Shown here: in pieces, positions 8,984 through 16,369 of the stretch
How positions within the stretch are numbered: the first letter of the stretch is position 1
How the letters are laid out: every line of letters begins with the position of its first letter
DNA from: Acidobacteriota bacterium
GTDB taxonomy: Bacteria; Acidobacteriota; Terriglobia; Bryobacterales; Bryobacteraceae
Direction: 5' to 3'
NCBI GenBank assembly: GCA_016213775.1
Contig: JACQZR010000252.1
Span: 51,668-115,667 of the forward strand
Length of the DNA: 64,000 nt
The notes under the pieces: model-generated
The model's database searches: none
What the model saw: only the letters and a program-made list of their open reading frames with translations
Told to the model about the DNA's origin: nothing
Translations under genes and position numbers: made by a program

Positions 8984-10669
8984 TTATTTCAACTGATCCC
9001 GCAGGCCGAGATTCCTCACCAGTCGCAGCAGAGAGTTCGGATGAATGCCCAGAAGCTGCGCAGCGCCCTTGTAATCGCCCTTGGCCTGCTCCCACGCCTT
9101 GACAATTGCTTCGCGCTTGGCCCCGCCCACGGATGAATAATAAGCCCCGGCCAGATCCACGGCCGGCCCCGCTTCCAATAGTGCTTCCGGCAAATCCTCA
9201 GGCAACAGGGTGTCGCTATCGCCCAGCACCACCGCGCGCTCAATCGCATTCTCCAGTTCGCGCACGTTACCCGGCCAGCCATAGGCCACCAGACACTGCT
9301 CGGCCTCGGGCGAAATGCCGGCGACACGCCGGCTGCAAGCCGCCGCCGACTTCTTCAGAAAATGCCCCGCCAGCAGCGGAATATCGTCCTTACGATCACG
9401 CAGCGGAGGGGTGCGCAACGCGACAACATTCAACCGGTGATACAGATCCTCGCGAAAGACGCCCTTCTTCACTTCGCCCGCCAGGTCGCGATTGGTCGCG
9501 GCTATCAGACGGATGTCCAACCGCTGCGTCCGGGTGCCGCCGACGCGTTCAAACTCGCGCTGTTGCAGGACGCGCAACATCTTGGCTTGCAGCGCCAGCG
9601 CCATCTCGCCAATCTCATCCAGAAATACGGTACCGCCTTCGGCCAACTCCAGCTTCCCGCGTTTCTGGGCAACCGCGCCCGTGAAAGAGCCCTTCTCATG
9701 GCCAAACAGTTCGCTCTCGAGCAGCGTCTCCGTCAACGCGGCGCAGTTGATTGCCACAAAAGGCGCCGAGTTGCGAGTGCTCCGTTCATGAACCGCGCGC
9801 GCCACCAGTTCCTTGCCCGTGCCGCTTTCCCCCAGAATCAATACCGTGGTATCCCGCGGAGCCACACGATCCACCATTGTCAGCAGCCGTTCAATCGCCC
9901 CGCTCTTGCCGACAATCGGATGCTCGAGATCCAACTGCTCCCGCAGGATCTCCTTCTCGTTGCGCAGCGTTTCTACTTCGCGAATGCTCTCCAGCGCCGG
10001 CGTGATCAGTGTTACCATCGCCGCCAGCGATTCCTGCACGTGGCTCGCGCTGCCCGCTGCTTCCGCCGCAATCACTCCCTGCACCACTCCGCGAACCGTC
10101 ATCGGCGCGGCGTACCAATCCCCTTGCGTGTCAGGCGTTCCCGTTTCCCACACGCGCAGAAACAACGCCGCTTGCTGGTGCAGCGAAGCCTGCTCACGGG
10201 AGATGTAGAGCGCACCGTCCTTGCAAGGCATGACGTCCTGCAACAGCGCCACTACCTGCATTCCCAACTGGTAGCGCCGGGCCGCGTCGTGCGTGTTCGC
10301 AATCGACTTCACCATGTAGAGAATCGCCGACGCGCGCAGCAGCGTTTGCCGTGAAATATCCGCTCCCACGCGCACGCTGTCATCCGTACGGAACGCCAGA
10401 ATCGTTGAGCCGATGCGAATCTGATCGCCCGGTGTCAACCAATGTTCGCGAACCCGGACGCCGTTGACAAACGTGCCTTCGCCCGCCTGAAAATCGGAAA
10501 GCCGGTAGCGGCCGTTCTCTTCCCGGATGATGCAATGCCGCCATCCCGCGCCGGGTTCCTGCAACACAAACTGGCTCGACGGATCCTTTCCGAGCAGAGT
10601 CTCCCTCTGCTGTAACGGGATGCTCTGCCCCGCCTGCTGGCCATGCATGATCATCAATTCCGCGGTCAT
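8984..10669 (-). CDS. FHA-domain sigma54-dependent transcriptional activator
   Basis: The 561-residue protein has, in order, an FHA domain (about 5-95, with [11 protein letters not shown] and GTFVNGVRV), a GAF-like region (about 115-230), an AAA+ sigma54-activation domain (about 250-475) and a Fis-type helix-turn-helix (about 515-561). Walker A is GESGTGKE at 280-287 and Walker B is [10 protein letters not shown] at 345-354. The sigma54-contacting loop reads GSFTGA instead of the usual GAFTGA (327-332). The FHA domain suggests input from a Ser/Thr kinase. It should activate sigma54 promoters; the targets are unknown. Confidence 0.92.
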   Translation of the reverse strand: MTAELMIMHGQQAGQSIPLQQRETLLGKDPSSQFVLQEPGAGWRHCIIREENGRYRLSDFQAGEGTFVNGVRVREHWLTPGDQIRIGSTILAFRTDDSVRVGADISRQTLLRASAILYMVKSIANTHDAARRYQLGMQVVALLQDVMPCKDGALYISREQASLHQQAALFLRVWETGTPDTQGDWYAAPMTVRGVVQGVIAAEAAGSASHVQESLAAMVTLITPALESIREVETLRNEKEILREQLDLEHPIVGKSGAIERLLTMVDRVAPRDTTVLILGESGTGKELVARAVHERSTRNSAPFVAINCAALTETLLESELFGHEKGSFTGAVAQKRGKLELAEGGTVFLDEIGEMALALQAKMLRVLQQREFERVGGTRTQRLDIRLIAATNRDLAGEVKKGVFREDLYHRLNVVALRTPPLRDRKDDIPLLAGHFLKKSAAACSRRVAGISPEAEQCLVAYGWPGNVRELENAIERAVVLGDSDTLLPEDLPEALLEAGPAVDLAGAYYSSVGGAKREAIVKAWEQAKGDYKGAAQLLGIHPNSLLRLVRNLGLRDQLK

Positions 10670-10756
10670 CGTGGGTTGGTCCGGTTAAGCAAGCAGTGTA
10701 CCAGTTCACTCCATGAAGCCGATTGTCCGTGGCCCTTCAACTGCCACCGACACCCC

Positions 10757-11191
10757 ATGACCCTCAAAACTCTCTTGAAAACGCTCGCCGCGAGTCTCAT
10801 TATCTGCGCCGCCGCGGAAGCCGGCGACCGCATGGGCGCCGAGATCCCTTTCGATTTCAAAGTGGGCGCCATCCACCTCGCCAGCGGTGTCTACACCGTG
10901 GAACGATACAGCGTCGGTGCGAGCTATGCTCTGGAGTTGACGAACCGCCGCACGGGCTCGCGGTTCCATGTACTGTTGCGCAGCGAGGAACGGCGTCAGG
11001 TGAGCCGTCCCGCGCTGGAATTCTACTGTGAGTCCGGCACATGCGAACTCCACTCCGTTTCCCTCCCCTCCGAACTGTGGACCATCCGCGTTCCCCTGGC
11101 ACGCGCCAGAGCAGGTCTCCGGCTGCAGGCCGTCGCTCTTCAGCCCAACGTGGCCGCATCAGCCGTTTCCTCCCTGGCTGGTATACGATAA
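10757..11191 (+). CDS. Secreted hypothetical protein (144 aa)
   Basis: ATG at 10757 gives a signal peptide (TLKTLLKTLAASLIICAAAEA), so I prefer it to the longer in-frame start at 10643, which would overlap the divergent activator gene. The mature protein contains IPFDFKVGAIHLASGVYTVE, a pattern I associate with small Acidobacteria secreted beta-sandwich proteins, followed by an Arg-rich section. Function is unknown. The chelatase-like gene starts 10 nt after its stop on the same strand. Confidence 0.65.
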   Translation: MTLKTLLKTLAASLIICAAAEAGDRMGAEIPFDFKVGAIHLASGVYTVERYSVGASYALELTNRRTGSRFHVLLRSEERRQVSRPALEFYCESGTCELHSVSLPSELWTIRVPLARARAGLRLQAVALQPNVAASAVSSLAGIR

Positions 11192-11201
11192 TGAAAGTCT
11201 C

Positions 11202-11573
11202 GTGAAGACTGGAATTATCGTGTTTGCGCACGGATCGAGCGTAGAATCGGCAAACAGCGCTGTGGGGGACGTCGTGAACGAGGTAGCGCGGGAGGGCGGG
11301 TATGCTTTGGCTTCACCTGCGTTTCTCGAACTCGCTCATCCCGATCTTCCCGAGGCGGTAGCACAGTTGTCCTCCCAGGGCGCGCATCGCATCGTTGTCG
11401 TTCCCTATTTCCTCACGCCCGGTATCCACCTCACACGAGACCTGCCGCGCATTGTTGCCCAGTTGCAACAACAGCACCCCAACCTGGTCATCGACGTCAC
11501 GCCTCCCCTCGACGGCCATCCCGCACTGCGGCAGATAATTCTCGAACGCGCACAAAAGGCCCTTGAATGTTAG
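11202..11573 (+). CDS. CbiX/sirohydrochlorin chelatase-like protein
   Basis: The 123-residue product from GTG 11202 (MKTGIIVFAHGSS) is a single-domain CbiX-type chelatase. The HGSS motif supplies the metal-binding His, and the middle part IVVVPYFLTPGIHLTRDLP is typical, with the second His in GIHL. Such enzymes insert Co or Fe into sirohydrochlorin for cobalamin or siroheme. The last codons overlap the start of the ferredoxin-NADP reductase gene by 7 nt, so the two are translationally linked. Confidence 0.85.
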   Translation: MKTGIIVFAHGSSVESANSAVGDVVNEVAREGGYALASPAFLELAHPDLPEAVAQLSSQGAHRIVVVPYFLTPGIHLTRDLPRIVAQLQQQHPNLVIDVTPPLDGHPALRQIILERAQKALEC

Positions 11574-12277
11574 CTCATCAAATTCCGCACCGCGCCGTCC
11601 TTACCCACTACGAAATAATCGGCCCTGATATTCGCCACTTCTATTACGAGATCCCCGACATGGAAGCGTTCCCCTTCCTCGCCGGGCAGTTTGTCTCACT
11701 CTCGGAAATGGTGAACGGAAAGAAAGTCACGCGGGCCTACTCCATTGCGTCGCGGCCGAAAGGAAACACCTTCGAGCTCTGCATCAATCTGGTGCAGGAC
11801 GGCATCTTCACCCCACACCTCTTTGCGATGAAGCCCGGCGACTCCATTGAGATGAAAGGCCCTCACGGCGCCTTCCTCATGAAGAAGCCTGCGTCGAATT
11901 CCATCTTTGTCGCCACGGGCACCGGCATCGCCCCCTTCCGCCCCATGTTGCAGGAGACCCTCGAAGTCGACTCCCAAAACGAGTACATCCTCGTCTTCGG
12001 CGTCCGCTACGAGAACATGCTTATGTATAAGGATGAGTTCGACGCCCTCGCCCACCAGTACGCCAACTTCAAGTTCATCTGTACCGTTACCCGTCCCACC
12101 GAAGCCTGGAAGGGCAACGCCGGACGGGTCCAGCAGTACGTCCTCAGCTCCCTCGGTGACCGCCGCGACTTCAACGTCTACATCTGCGGCCTCAAGGAGA
12201 TGGTGAACGACGTTCGTGACCGGCTCAAGGAACTGGGATTCGAAAAAGGCCAGATCCATTTTGAGCGATACGATTGA
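11567..12277 (+). CDS. Ferredoxin-NADP reductase family protein
   Basis: This 236-residue flavoprotein has the FAD-binding motif RAYSIAS (about residues 58-64), a flavin-domain barrel before it, and an NAD(P)-binding domain with ATGTGIAPFRPM and a CGLKEM segment near the C-terminus. It ends EKGQIHFERYD, as plant-type ferredoxin or flavodoxin reductases do. It transfers electrons between NAD(P)H and a ferredoxin, flavodoxin or another small carrier. Overlap with the upstream chelatase suggests a link to tetrapyrrole or siroheme metabolism (inference). Confidence 0.9.
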   Translation: MLAHQIPHRAVLTHYEIIGPDIRHFYYEIPDMEAFPFLAGQFVSLSEMVNGKKVTRAYSIASRPKGNTFELCINLVQDGIFTPHLFAMKPGDSIEMKGPHGAFLMKKPASNSIFVATGTGIAPFRPMLQETLEVDSQNEYILVFGVRYENMLMYKDEFDALAHQYANFKFICTVTRPTEAWKGNAGRVQQYVLSSLGDRRDFNVYICGLKEMVNDVRDRLKELGFEKGQIHFERYD

Positions 12278-12322
12278 GACAAGCCGCCCGCAATTCGTAC
12301 AATTACAGTAAGAGGTTTTTTT

Positions 12323-12535
12323 TTGCGCCCTGTTGTACTTGGACTTGGTGTCGCAGTTTGCTTCCTGGTGACCATCGGCATTCTTTGGCAATTGATGCCG
12401 TATCCCAGACGGGAAATCGACTACCTCATCATGGGAGGTGCGGCCTCCATGGTGGCGATGGCGGTGCTCTTCATCGCGCTCATCAAGACGAGCTTGAAAG
12501 GCTCCGACATCTTCTTCCGCCGCCGCAAAGACTAA
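12323..12535 (+). CDS. Small two-helix membrane protein (70 aa)
   Basis: The frame begins with TTG at 12323, with AAGAGG 7 nt upstream followed by a T-run. Two hydrophobic segments (about 3-22 and 35-55) and a basic C-terminus (FFRRRKD) describe a small inner-membrane protein with its tail in the cytoplasm. I recognise no family. It lies 45 nt downstream of the ferredoxin-NADP reductase on the same strand and may be co-transcribed. Confidence 0.6.
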   Translation: MRPVVLGLGVAVCFLVTIGILWQLMPYPRREIDYLIMGGAASMVAMAVLFIALIKTSLKGSDIFFRRRKD

Positions 12536-12540
12536 CTCAC

Positions 12541-12830
12541 GTTTCCGTGCAATATCGATGTCCTCAGCTCTTCTCATAACCTGCCCGACGGGACCGATCT
12601 GCACGCGGAAGTGGAGGCGGCACCCTACAAGGAACTTCGCGGGCGCGACACCGGAATGACTTCGTTGCAGATGCTGGCGGGAGCTCTGGAGTTGCAGGGC
12701 GCCCGCGGGTGGACATTTCGGCGGATGGGCCTTTCCGCGATGTGGCAACTGTAGCTGAGTTCCATGAGAACCGACTTGAGCGTTGGGGCGCCCTCAGCGT
12801 CCGTTTCGTATTACGGGGTTCATTCGCCAC
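12541..12830 (+). pseudogene. Possible decayed coding remnant
   Basis: Between the small membrane protein and the minus-strand cluster, one plus frame reads CNIDVLSSSHNLPDGTDLHA and onward to about 12712. A second frame then continues with RVDISADGPFRDVATVAEF and RWGALSV. Both pieces look protein-like and join through a frameshift near 12705-12715. No start codon fits and I recognise no family. It may be a broken gene, or chance composition. Confidence 0.25.
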
Positions 12831-13039
12831 AACCGTGCCACAAGGACGAATGAGGCAAGGGCAGCCAATGTGGCGAGGCCGAGGTCAAAGCTGGTGTAGG
12901 CGAGGCGATTGAGGGTGTCAATCCAGGGAATCCGCAGGATCATCAGCGTGCCGCTCAGTCCAGTGATCGCGGCCAAAATGTAAAGCAGTCTCTGTTGCCT
13001 GAAGGAAGCCAGCGACCCGGCCCAGATGGATGCAGTCAA
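12794..13039 (-). CDS. Small membrane protein downstream of thioredoxin-like gene (81 aa)
   Basis: A TTG at 13039 preceded by GGAG gives an 81-residue protein with two or three hydrophobic segments (YILAAITGLSGTLMI and LGLATLAALASFVLVARL). It follows the thioredoxin-like gene by 15 nt and is in the same reading frame, separated only by one TGA. It therefore could be the C-terminal half of a former or recoded longer protein. I do not recognise a family. Context with ArsR and a thioredoxin-like protein suggests metal or arsenic handling, as inference. Confidence 0.5.
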   Translation of the reverse strand: MTASIWAGSLASFRQQRLLYILAAITGLSGTLMILRIPWIDTLNRLAYTSFDLGLATLAALASFVLVARLWRMNPVIRNGR

Positions 13040-13054
13040 TACTCCGATCGCTAC

Positions 13055-13354
13055 TCAGAAGTGATTTGCGTCGAGGTGAAAGCGGTCCACCGTCATGTAG
13101 GAGAGTAGCCCCGGAGTGGCGGCGGCGATGGCCAGGGCGGCGAGCGCGGCCGGAGACGCCACTTTACCGGCCAGCTTGACCTTCCCGTCGACAGCCAAGG
13201 CCGGCGTCGCCATGACGCCGAACTCGATGATCCGGACGATATCGGTGACTTTCTCGACTTCGTAGTCGAGCCCCAATCCGGCAGCGGCTGCTTTGGCGTT
13301 CTCCGTGAGCTGCTGGCATTTCGCGCACCCGGTGCCGAGAATCTGAATCTTCAT
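13055..13354 (-). CDS. Small thioredoxin-like disulfide protein
   Basis: ATG at 13354, with GAGGAG 5 nt upstream, gives a 99-residue protein: MKIQILGTGCAKCQQLTENA carries the redox CxxC pair (C10, C13) and GVMATPALAVDGKV is the cis-Pro loop. This is the small redox-active disulfide family often found beside ArsR regulators and permeases. Here the usual roughly 77-residue domain has an extra Ala-rich hydrophobic tail (ALAALAIAAATPGLL). It starts 11 nt after the ArsR stop, so it is in the same operon. Confidence 0.82.
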   Translation of the reverse strand: MKIQILGTGCAKCQQLTENAKAAAAGLGLDYEVEKVTDIVRIIEFGVMATPALAVDGKVKLAGKVASPAALAALAIAAATPGLLSYMTVDRFHLDANHF

Positions 13355-13365
13355 GGGACGCTCCT

Positions 13366-13713
13366 CTAGCAACTGGAGGCCAACTCCGCCTGCTCTTTGG
13401 CGGAATGGGACATCACTTCGCTGACACAATCGAAGAACCGCAGCACACAGGGCATTTTGAGACGGTAGAAGACCTGTAGTCCTCGTTTTTCGACTGCGAC
13501 AATGCCGGCGGCCTTGAGCACAGAAAGATGTTTGCTTACGGTGGAGGTGTCGGCGCCGATCAGAGCGGTCAACTCACAAACGCACTTTTCGCCGTGGGAG
13601 AGCACGTCCACCATGTAGAGCCTTGAAGGATGGGACAGTGCCTTGAAAACTCTCGCTCGGGCTTCGAATTTCGCGTGCGTTTTGCAATCCATCGGTGACG
13701 GTGGAGCATGCAT
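13366..13713 (-). CDS. ArsR/SmtB-family metal-responsive repressor
   Basis: The 115-residue protein is a winged-helix ArsR family member: ALSHPSRLYMVDVLSHGEK, then KCVCELTALIGADTSTVSKH (recognition helix) and LKAAGIVAVEKRGLQVFYRL (wing). The KCVCEL box matches the As/Sb/metal-sensing CVC motif of classic ArsR. The start may be ATG 13713 or the in-frame ATG at 13692; a palindrome (13712-13723) overlaps the first, favouring 13692. It probably represses its own operon with the thioredoxin-like and membrane proteins. Confidence 0.88.
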   Translation of the reverse strand: MHAPPSPMDCKTHAKFEARARVFKALSHPSRLYMVDVLSHGEKCVCELTALIGADTSTVSKHLSVLKAAGIVAVEKRGLQVFYRLKMPCVLRFFDCVSEVMSHSAKEQAELASSC

Positions 13714-13723
13714 TTGGCCAAAT
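13712..13723. promoter_or_regulatory. Palindrome at arsR start, possible operator
   Basis: ATTTGGCCAAAT is a perfect 12-bp palindrome at the upstream edge of the ArsR-like gene. ArsR-family proteins bind AT-rich dyads that overlap their own promoter, so this position suits an autoregulatory operator. This is inferred from location and symmetry only. Confidence 0.35.
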
Positions 13724-13889
13724 CGCCAGCAGGGGCGTCGAGACTACAGTTTCATTGGATGAGCAGCCCGTGGCGGAAGTTGCGAAAACCACTTGCGGGG
13801 TGCGCGGCTCAGTAGATTCAGCGGGTTACGAGGCACCTCCGGTGAGAGGACGACTATTGCCAACCGGCTGTTAAGGGAGTTGTTGGCTG

Positions 13890-13907
13890 TTTGGCAGTTG
13901 TGCCAAA
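13890..13907. promoter_or_regulatory. TTTGGCA-N4-TGCCAAA dyad
   Basis: TTTGGCA (13890-13896) and TGCCAAA (13901-13907) form a perfect 7-bp inverted repeat with a 4-nt spacer, followed at 13911-13920 by the palindrome CCCAATTGGG. The half-site TTTGG/CCAAA recurs in the palindrome at 13712. It lies upstream of the ArsR-like gene and downstream of the porin stop. It may be a second operator or a weak transcript-end hairpin. Confidence 0.3.
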
Positions 13908-13958
13908 TTGCCCAATTGGGTTCGATGCCCCATTGTCTTGCGCCGGATTCGGCACGCT

Positions 13959-15065
13959 TCAGTGCACAAAGAATTGCAGTTGCACCTGGAAGAGGTTGTT
14001 CGAGAATGGGCGCACGGCCCCTTGACGGATCACGTATCCGGCCATCACTTTCGTGCGGTTTTGACGCACATAGTAGTTGATCCCGATGGTTGACTGCCGG
14101 ATATCCTTATCGTTGTGAAGGGCGGGATTGGGATCGAAGCGCTCATGCTTGCATACAGCCTGCCATTTCGGGCGGGGAAACCGGGCGCCCTGAACATACC
14201 AGCCATGCGCGGCAGAGTCCAAGGCGGGCGTAGCTTTGAAGCTCAGACCGGCCCACAGGTACTCGGCGCGGAAGGACACTCTTCCCCACTCCGCGGAAGC
14301 TTCGAGTCCCAGGCGGCGATCGGCTCCGGAGAAGTGGCGCAGTTCCTGCTCCAGTCTGGCGCAACAACTCCGGAAAGGAAGATCCTTGCCCCATCGGAAG
14401 GCCGTGGCCCCTCCGAGTTGAAGTGTCAACGGGCCTCCGCGAGCAGGTCTTTCCTTGAACACTTCGTAGACGGTCTGAACGGCCACTAATGGGCCGATGC
14501 CGTGAAACTGGTGATTGGCGCCGCGGCCGTCAAAAATCCCAGCCATATAGCGGACACGGCTCCTCCATTCACCATCCAATTGGACGCCGCGATCGCGGTA
14601 AAACGAGTCGATGTAAGGGCCATCGGGTGTGAGCGCATCGGTGGCCAAAGAGCGGTCGATGGTGAGAATCTGAAAGTCGGGGGTGAAGCGCTCGCGGCCA
14701 AAAGGCGGCTTGAACTGGCCAATGACAAGCTGCGCCTCCTTGCGGAAGGCGAAACGAAGCCATCCTTCCTGAAAGTACACGCGACCGTCGGTCGGGCTGG
14801 CGTTGCCGTCTTTGTAAAGGGCCTGAGCGTACCACTGCACGCGGGGGCTCAGGTTACCGCCGACCATGAGCTTCACACGCCGGAGTCCGTACAAGTCCTC
14901 GCCGTTGTCAACGTTGGTGTAGCGAAGCTGTACATACCCCGACCAACGCAGCGGCGAGGTAGATCCGCGGAGGGGCGGTGGAAAGAACTGTCCCCAAAGG
15001 GCAGAAACGGCGCAACAAAGGTAAAGCGTCCAAAAGCGGGCGCAGCAGGCCCAACCGGCAGACAC
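13959..15065 (-). CDS. Phosphate-selective porin O/P-like outer membrane protein
   Basis: The product resembles the OprO/OprP porin family: GYVQLRYTNVDN, YGLRRVKLMVGGNLSPRVQW, FQEGWLRFAFRKEAQLVIGQFKPPFG and a C-terminal strand ending LQFFVH with the terminal aromatic pattern of outer-membrane barrels. I chose GTG at 15065, which has GGAGG 7 nt upstream and leads directly into a hydrophobic segment (FWTLYLCCAVSALWG) that serves as signal peptide; an in-frame TTG at 15104 is the alternative. It forms a substrate channel, perhaps for phosphate or other anions. It follows the CMD-family gene. Confidence 0.82.
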   Translation of the reverse strand: MSAGWACCARFWTLYLCCAVSALWGQFFPPPLRGSTSPLRWSGYVQLRYTNVDNGEDLYGLRRVKLMVGGNLSPRVQWYAQALYKDGNASPTDGRVYFQEGWLRFAFRKEAQLVIGQFKPPFGRERFTPDFQILTIDRSLATDALTPDGPYIDSFYRDRGVQLDGEWRSRVRYMAGIFDGRGANHQFHGIGPLVAVQTVYEVFKERPARGGPLTLQLGGATAFRWGKDLPFRSCCARLEQELRHFSGADRRLGLEASAEWGRVSFRAEYLWAGLSFKATPALDSAAHGWYVQGARFPRPKWQAVCKHERFDPNPALHNDKDIRQSTIGINYYVRQNRTKVMAGYVIRQGAVRPFSNNLFQVQLQFFVH

Positions 15066-15122
15066 GGGCACACCTCCCCCTGGACTTAGCGCCCGCTTGC
15101 CCAAAGCCGAATGGAGCCGTGG

Positions 15123-15443
15123 TTACTCGTTAGACAGCACGTCACGGATCCACGTCATGGCAGCGTACGCGGCTGGCCACCCTACGGTGGTAATGGCAAG
15201 AATCGCGACGTGCATCAACTCCTTTTCTGTGAGGCCGGACTCCAAGGCGTGGCGAGTTGCGGAATGAACGGCGCCTTCATGCTGGGAGGCAATGGCGATT
15301 CCCAGCTTGACGAGCCGCCTGGTCTTCTCGTCCAACGGCCCGCCCTTCTCGTGACAGGCTTCGCCGAGGGCGGCAAAGGCCGCCCATACTTCGGGGGACA
15401 GCTTCTCGAATTGCTGAATGGATGTAGGTTTCGCTTCTTGCAT
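15123..15443 (-). CDS. Carboxymuconolactone decarboxylase-like protein lacking CxxC
   Basis: The 106-residue all-helical protein matches the CMD/AhpD-like family (LDEKTRRLVKLGIAIASQHE, GLTEKELMHVAILAI, GWPAAYAAMTWI). The family's redox CxxC(H) segment is replaced here by GAVHSATRH, with no Cys in the protein except one early Cys (ACHEKGG). It is therefore unlikely to be a peroxidase-type AhpD and may act as a decarboxylase-like or structural protein. It sits upstream of the porin in the same direction. Confidence 0.8.
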   Translation of the reverse strand: MQEAKPTSIQQFEKLSPEVWAAFAALGEACHEKGGPLDEKTRRLVKLGIAIASQHEGAVHSATRHALESGLTEKELMHVAILAITTVGWPAAYAAMTWIRDVLSNE

Positions 15444-15508
15444 CGTCCTTCAGTGTAGCGGAGCACGTGGCGCGCCAAATGTTCGGGTGCGTAACCGCCT
15501 TGGGGACT

Positions 15509-15610
15509 CTAGCGAAAACCGTATCCCTCAGCAAGCGGTGTTTTGAAGTAGTGGAACACCGCCGGAAAAATGCATTCGCTGTTGGCCAGCAGGATTTCGT
15601 CTTTCGTCAT
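15509..15610 (-). pseudogene. N-terminal fragment of class III aminotransferase
   Basis: A 33-codon frame from ATG 15610 reads MTKDEILLANSECIFPAVFH followed by YFKTPLAEGYGFR and TAG. This resembles the N-terminus of the class III (4-aminobutyrate/beta-alanine type) aminotransferases that accompany ureidopropionase-like amidases. The rest of the enzyme (about 400 residues) is missing before the CMD gene. Start codon spacing (2 nt after the nitrilase stop) suggests an operon before decay. Confidence 0.5.
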
Positions 15611-15612
15611 GG

Positions 15613-16293
15613 CTATGCCTTTTCTAACCCTTCGCACATGTCCGGCCGCCGGTCGCGGAAGAAGTGCCACGTCTTCCTGACTTCGGCGATCATGTCCGAG
15701 GGGCTTCAGTCCCCACCCGGTTGATCGCGCCGAGATTGTACCGGTTGGCTACAGTATGGGCCGGCTGTTCAATCTTCCACAGATGCTCGCTCAGACCCGC
15801 CACAGTCGCCGATGGATTGAACACAATCTCCGCCCCGTTCAAGCCCAGCGCCCGCGCCCCTTCGGAGAAGTGCCGGTCGTAGCAGTCAGGGCACCCAAGA
15901 TTCCCCGGCCGGCAGTAGAATTTCTCTCAGAACCCCGGCGCGACATGCGGAATATGCGCTTTGCGCTACTTGCGGAGGTACTGCCCGGTCTTGTCGCACG
16001 GCCGCGGTGTTGTAAAAATCCCCTGCTGCTCGATCTCGTAAATCGGCACCGCGATCGCGATGCCGAGTTGCTACTCGCCACGTCCTGCATCAGCCGGATG
16101 GTAGGCCCGTCTGGAATGGGCTCGGCGCAGAGGTATGGGCCGTAGAAAAGACAATCTGCGCCCCATCGGATGCGGCCTTGGCGATGAAGCCGAGGTGTCT
16201 CTCCACCATCGCCGCCTTAACTCTGTTCAATGGCTCATCGGGCGAAGCAACATTCGCCGCCTGAATCAGCGAACAACGGACAATACGGGCCAC
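15613..16293 (-). pseudogene. Broken nitrilase-family amidase (ureidopropionase-like)
   Basis: From ATG 16293 the frame reads MARIVRCSLIQAANV and KAASDGAQIVF, typical of carbon-nitrogen hydrolases, then breaks. Other frames carry GPYLCAEP, GIAIAVPIYEIEQQGIFYNT, CYDRHFSEGARALGLNGAEI (the catalytic-Cys region), VFNPSATVAGLSEHLWKIEQ and AINRVG. The last piece is MIAEVRKTWHFFRDRRP and a TAG at 15615. There are several frameshifts, and about 40 residues between AINRVG and MIAEV are deleted. It is closest to N-carbamoylputrescine amidase/beta-ureidopropionase as I know the family. Clearly non-functional. Confidence 0.8.
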
Positions 16294-16369
16294 ACGAAAC
16301 TCCCTGCGAGGAATTCAACGAATTGTCACGGTATAGCTGGGCGCTGTCGCGATGCCAATCTGATGGAAC

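Noticed and set aside
10643..10756. Upstream extension of the 144-aa secreted protein
   Set aside because: It overlaps the divergent activator gene and would place the signal peptide inside the protein; ATG 10757 fits better.
12564..12830. 88-codon minus-strand frame (Arg/Ser/Pro-rich)
   Set aside because: Composition is typical of a GC-rich shadow frame and it lacks a ribosome-binding site.
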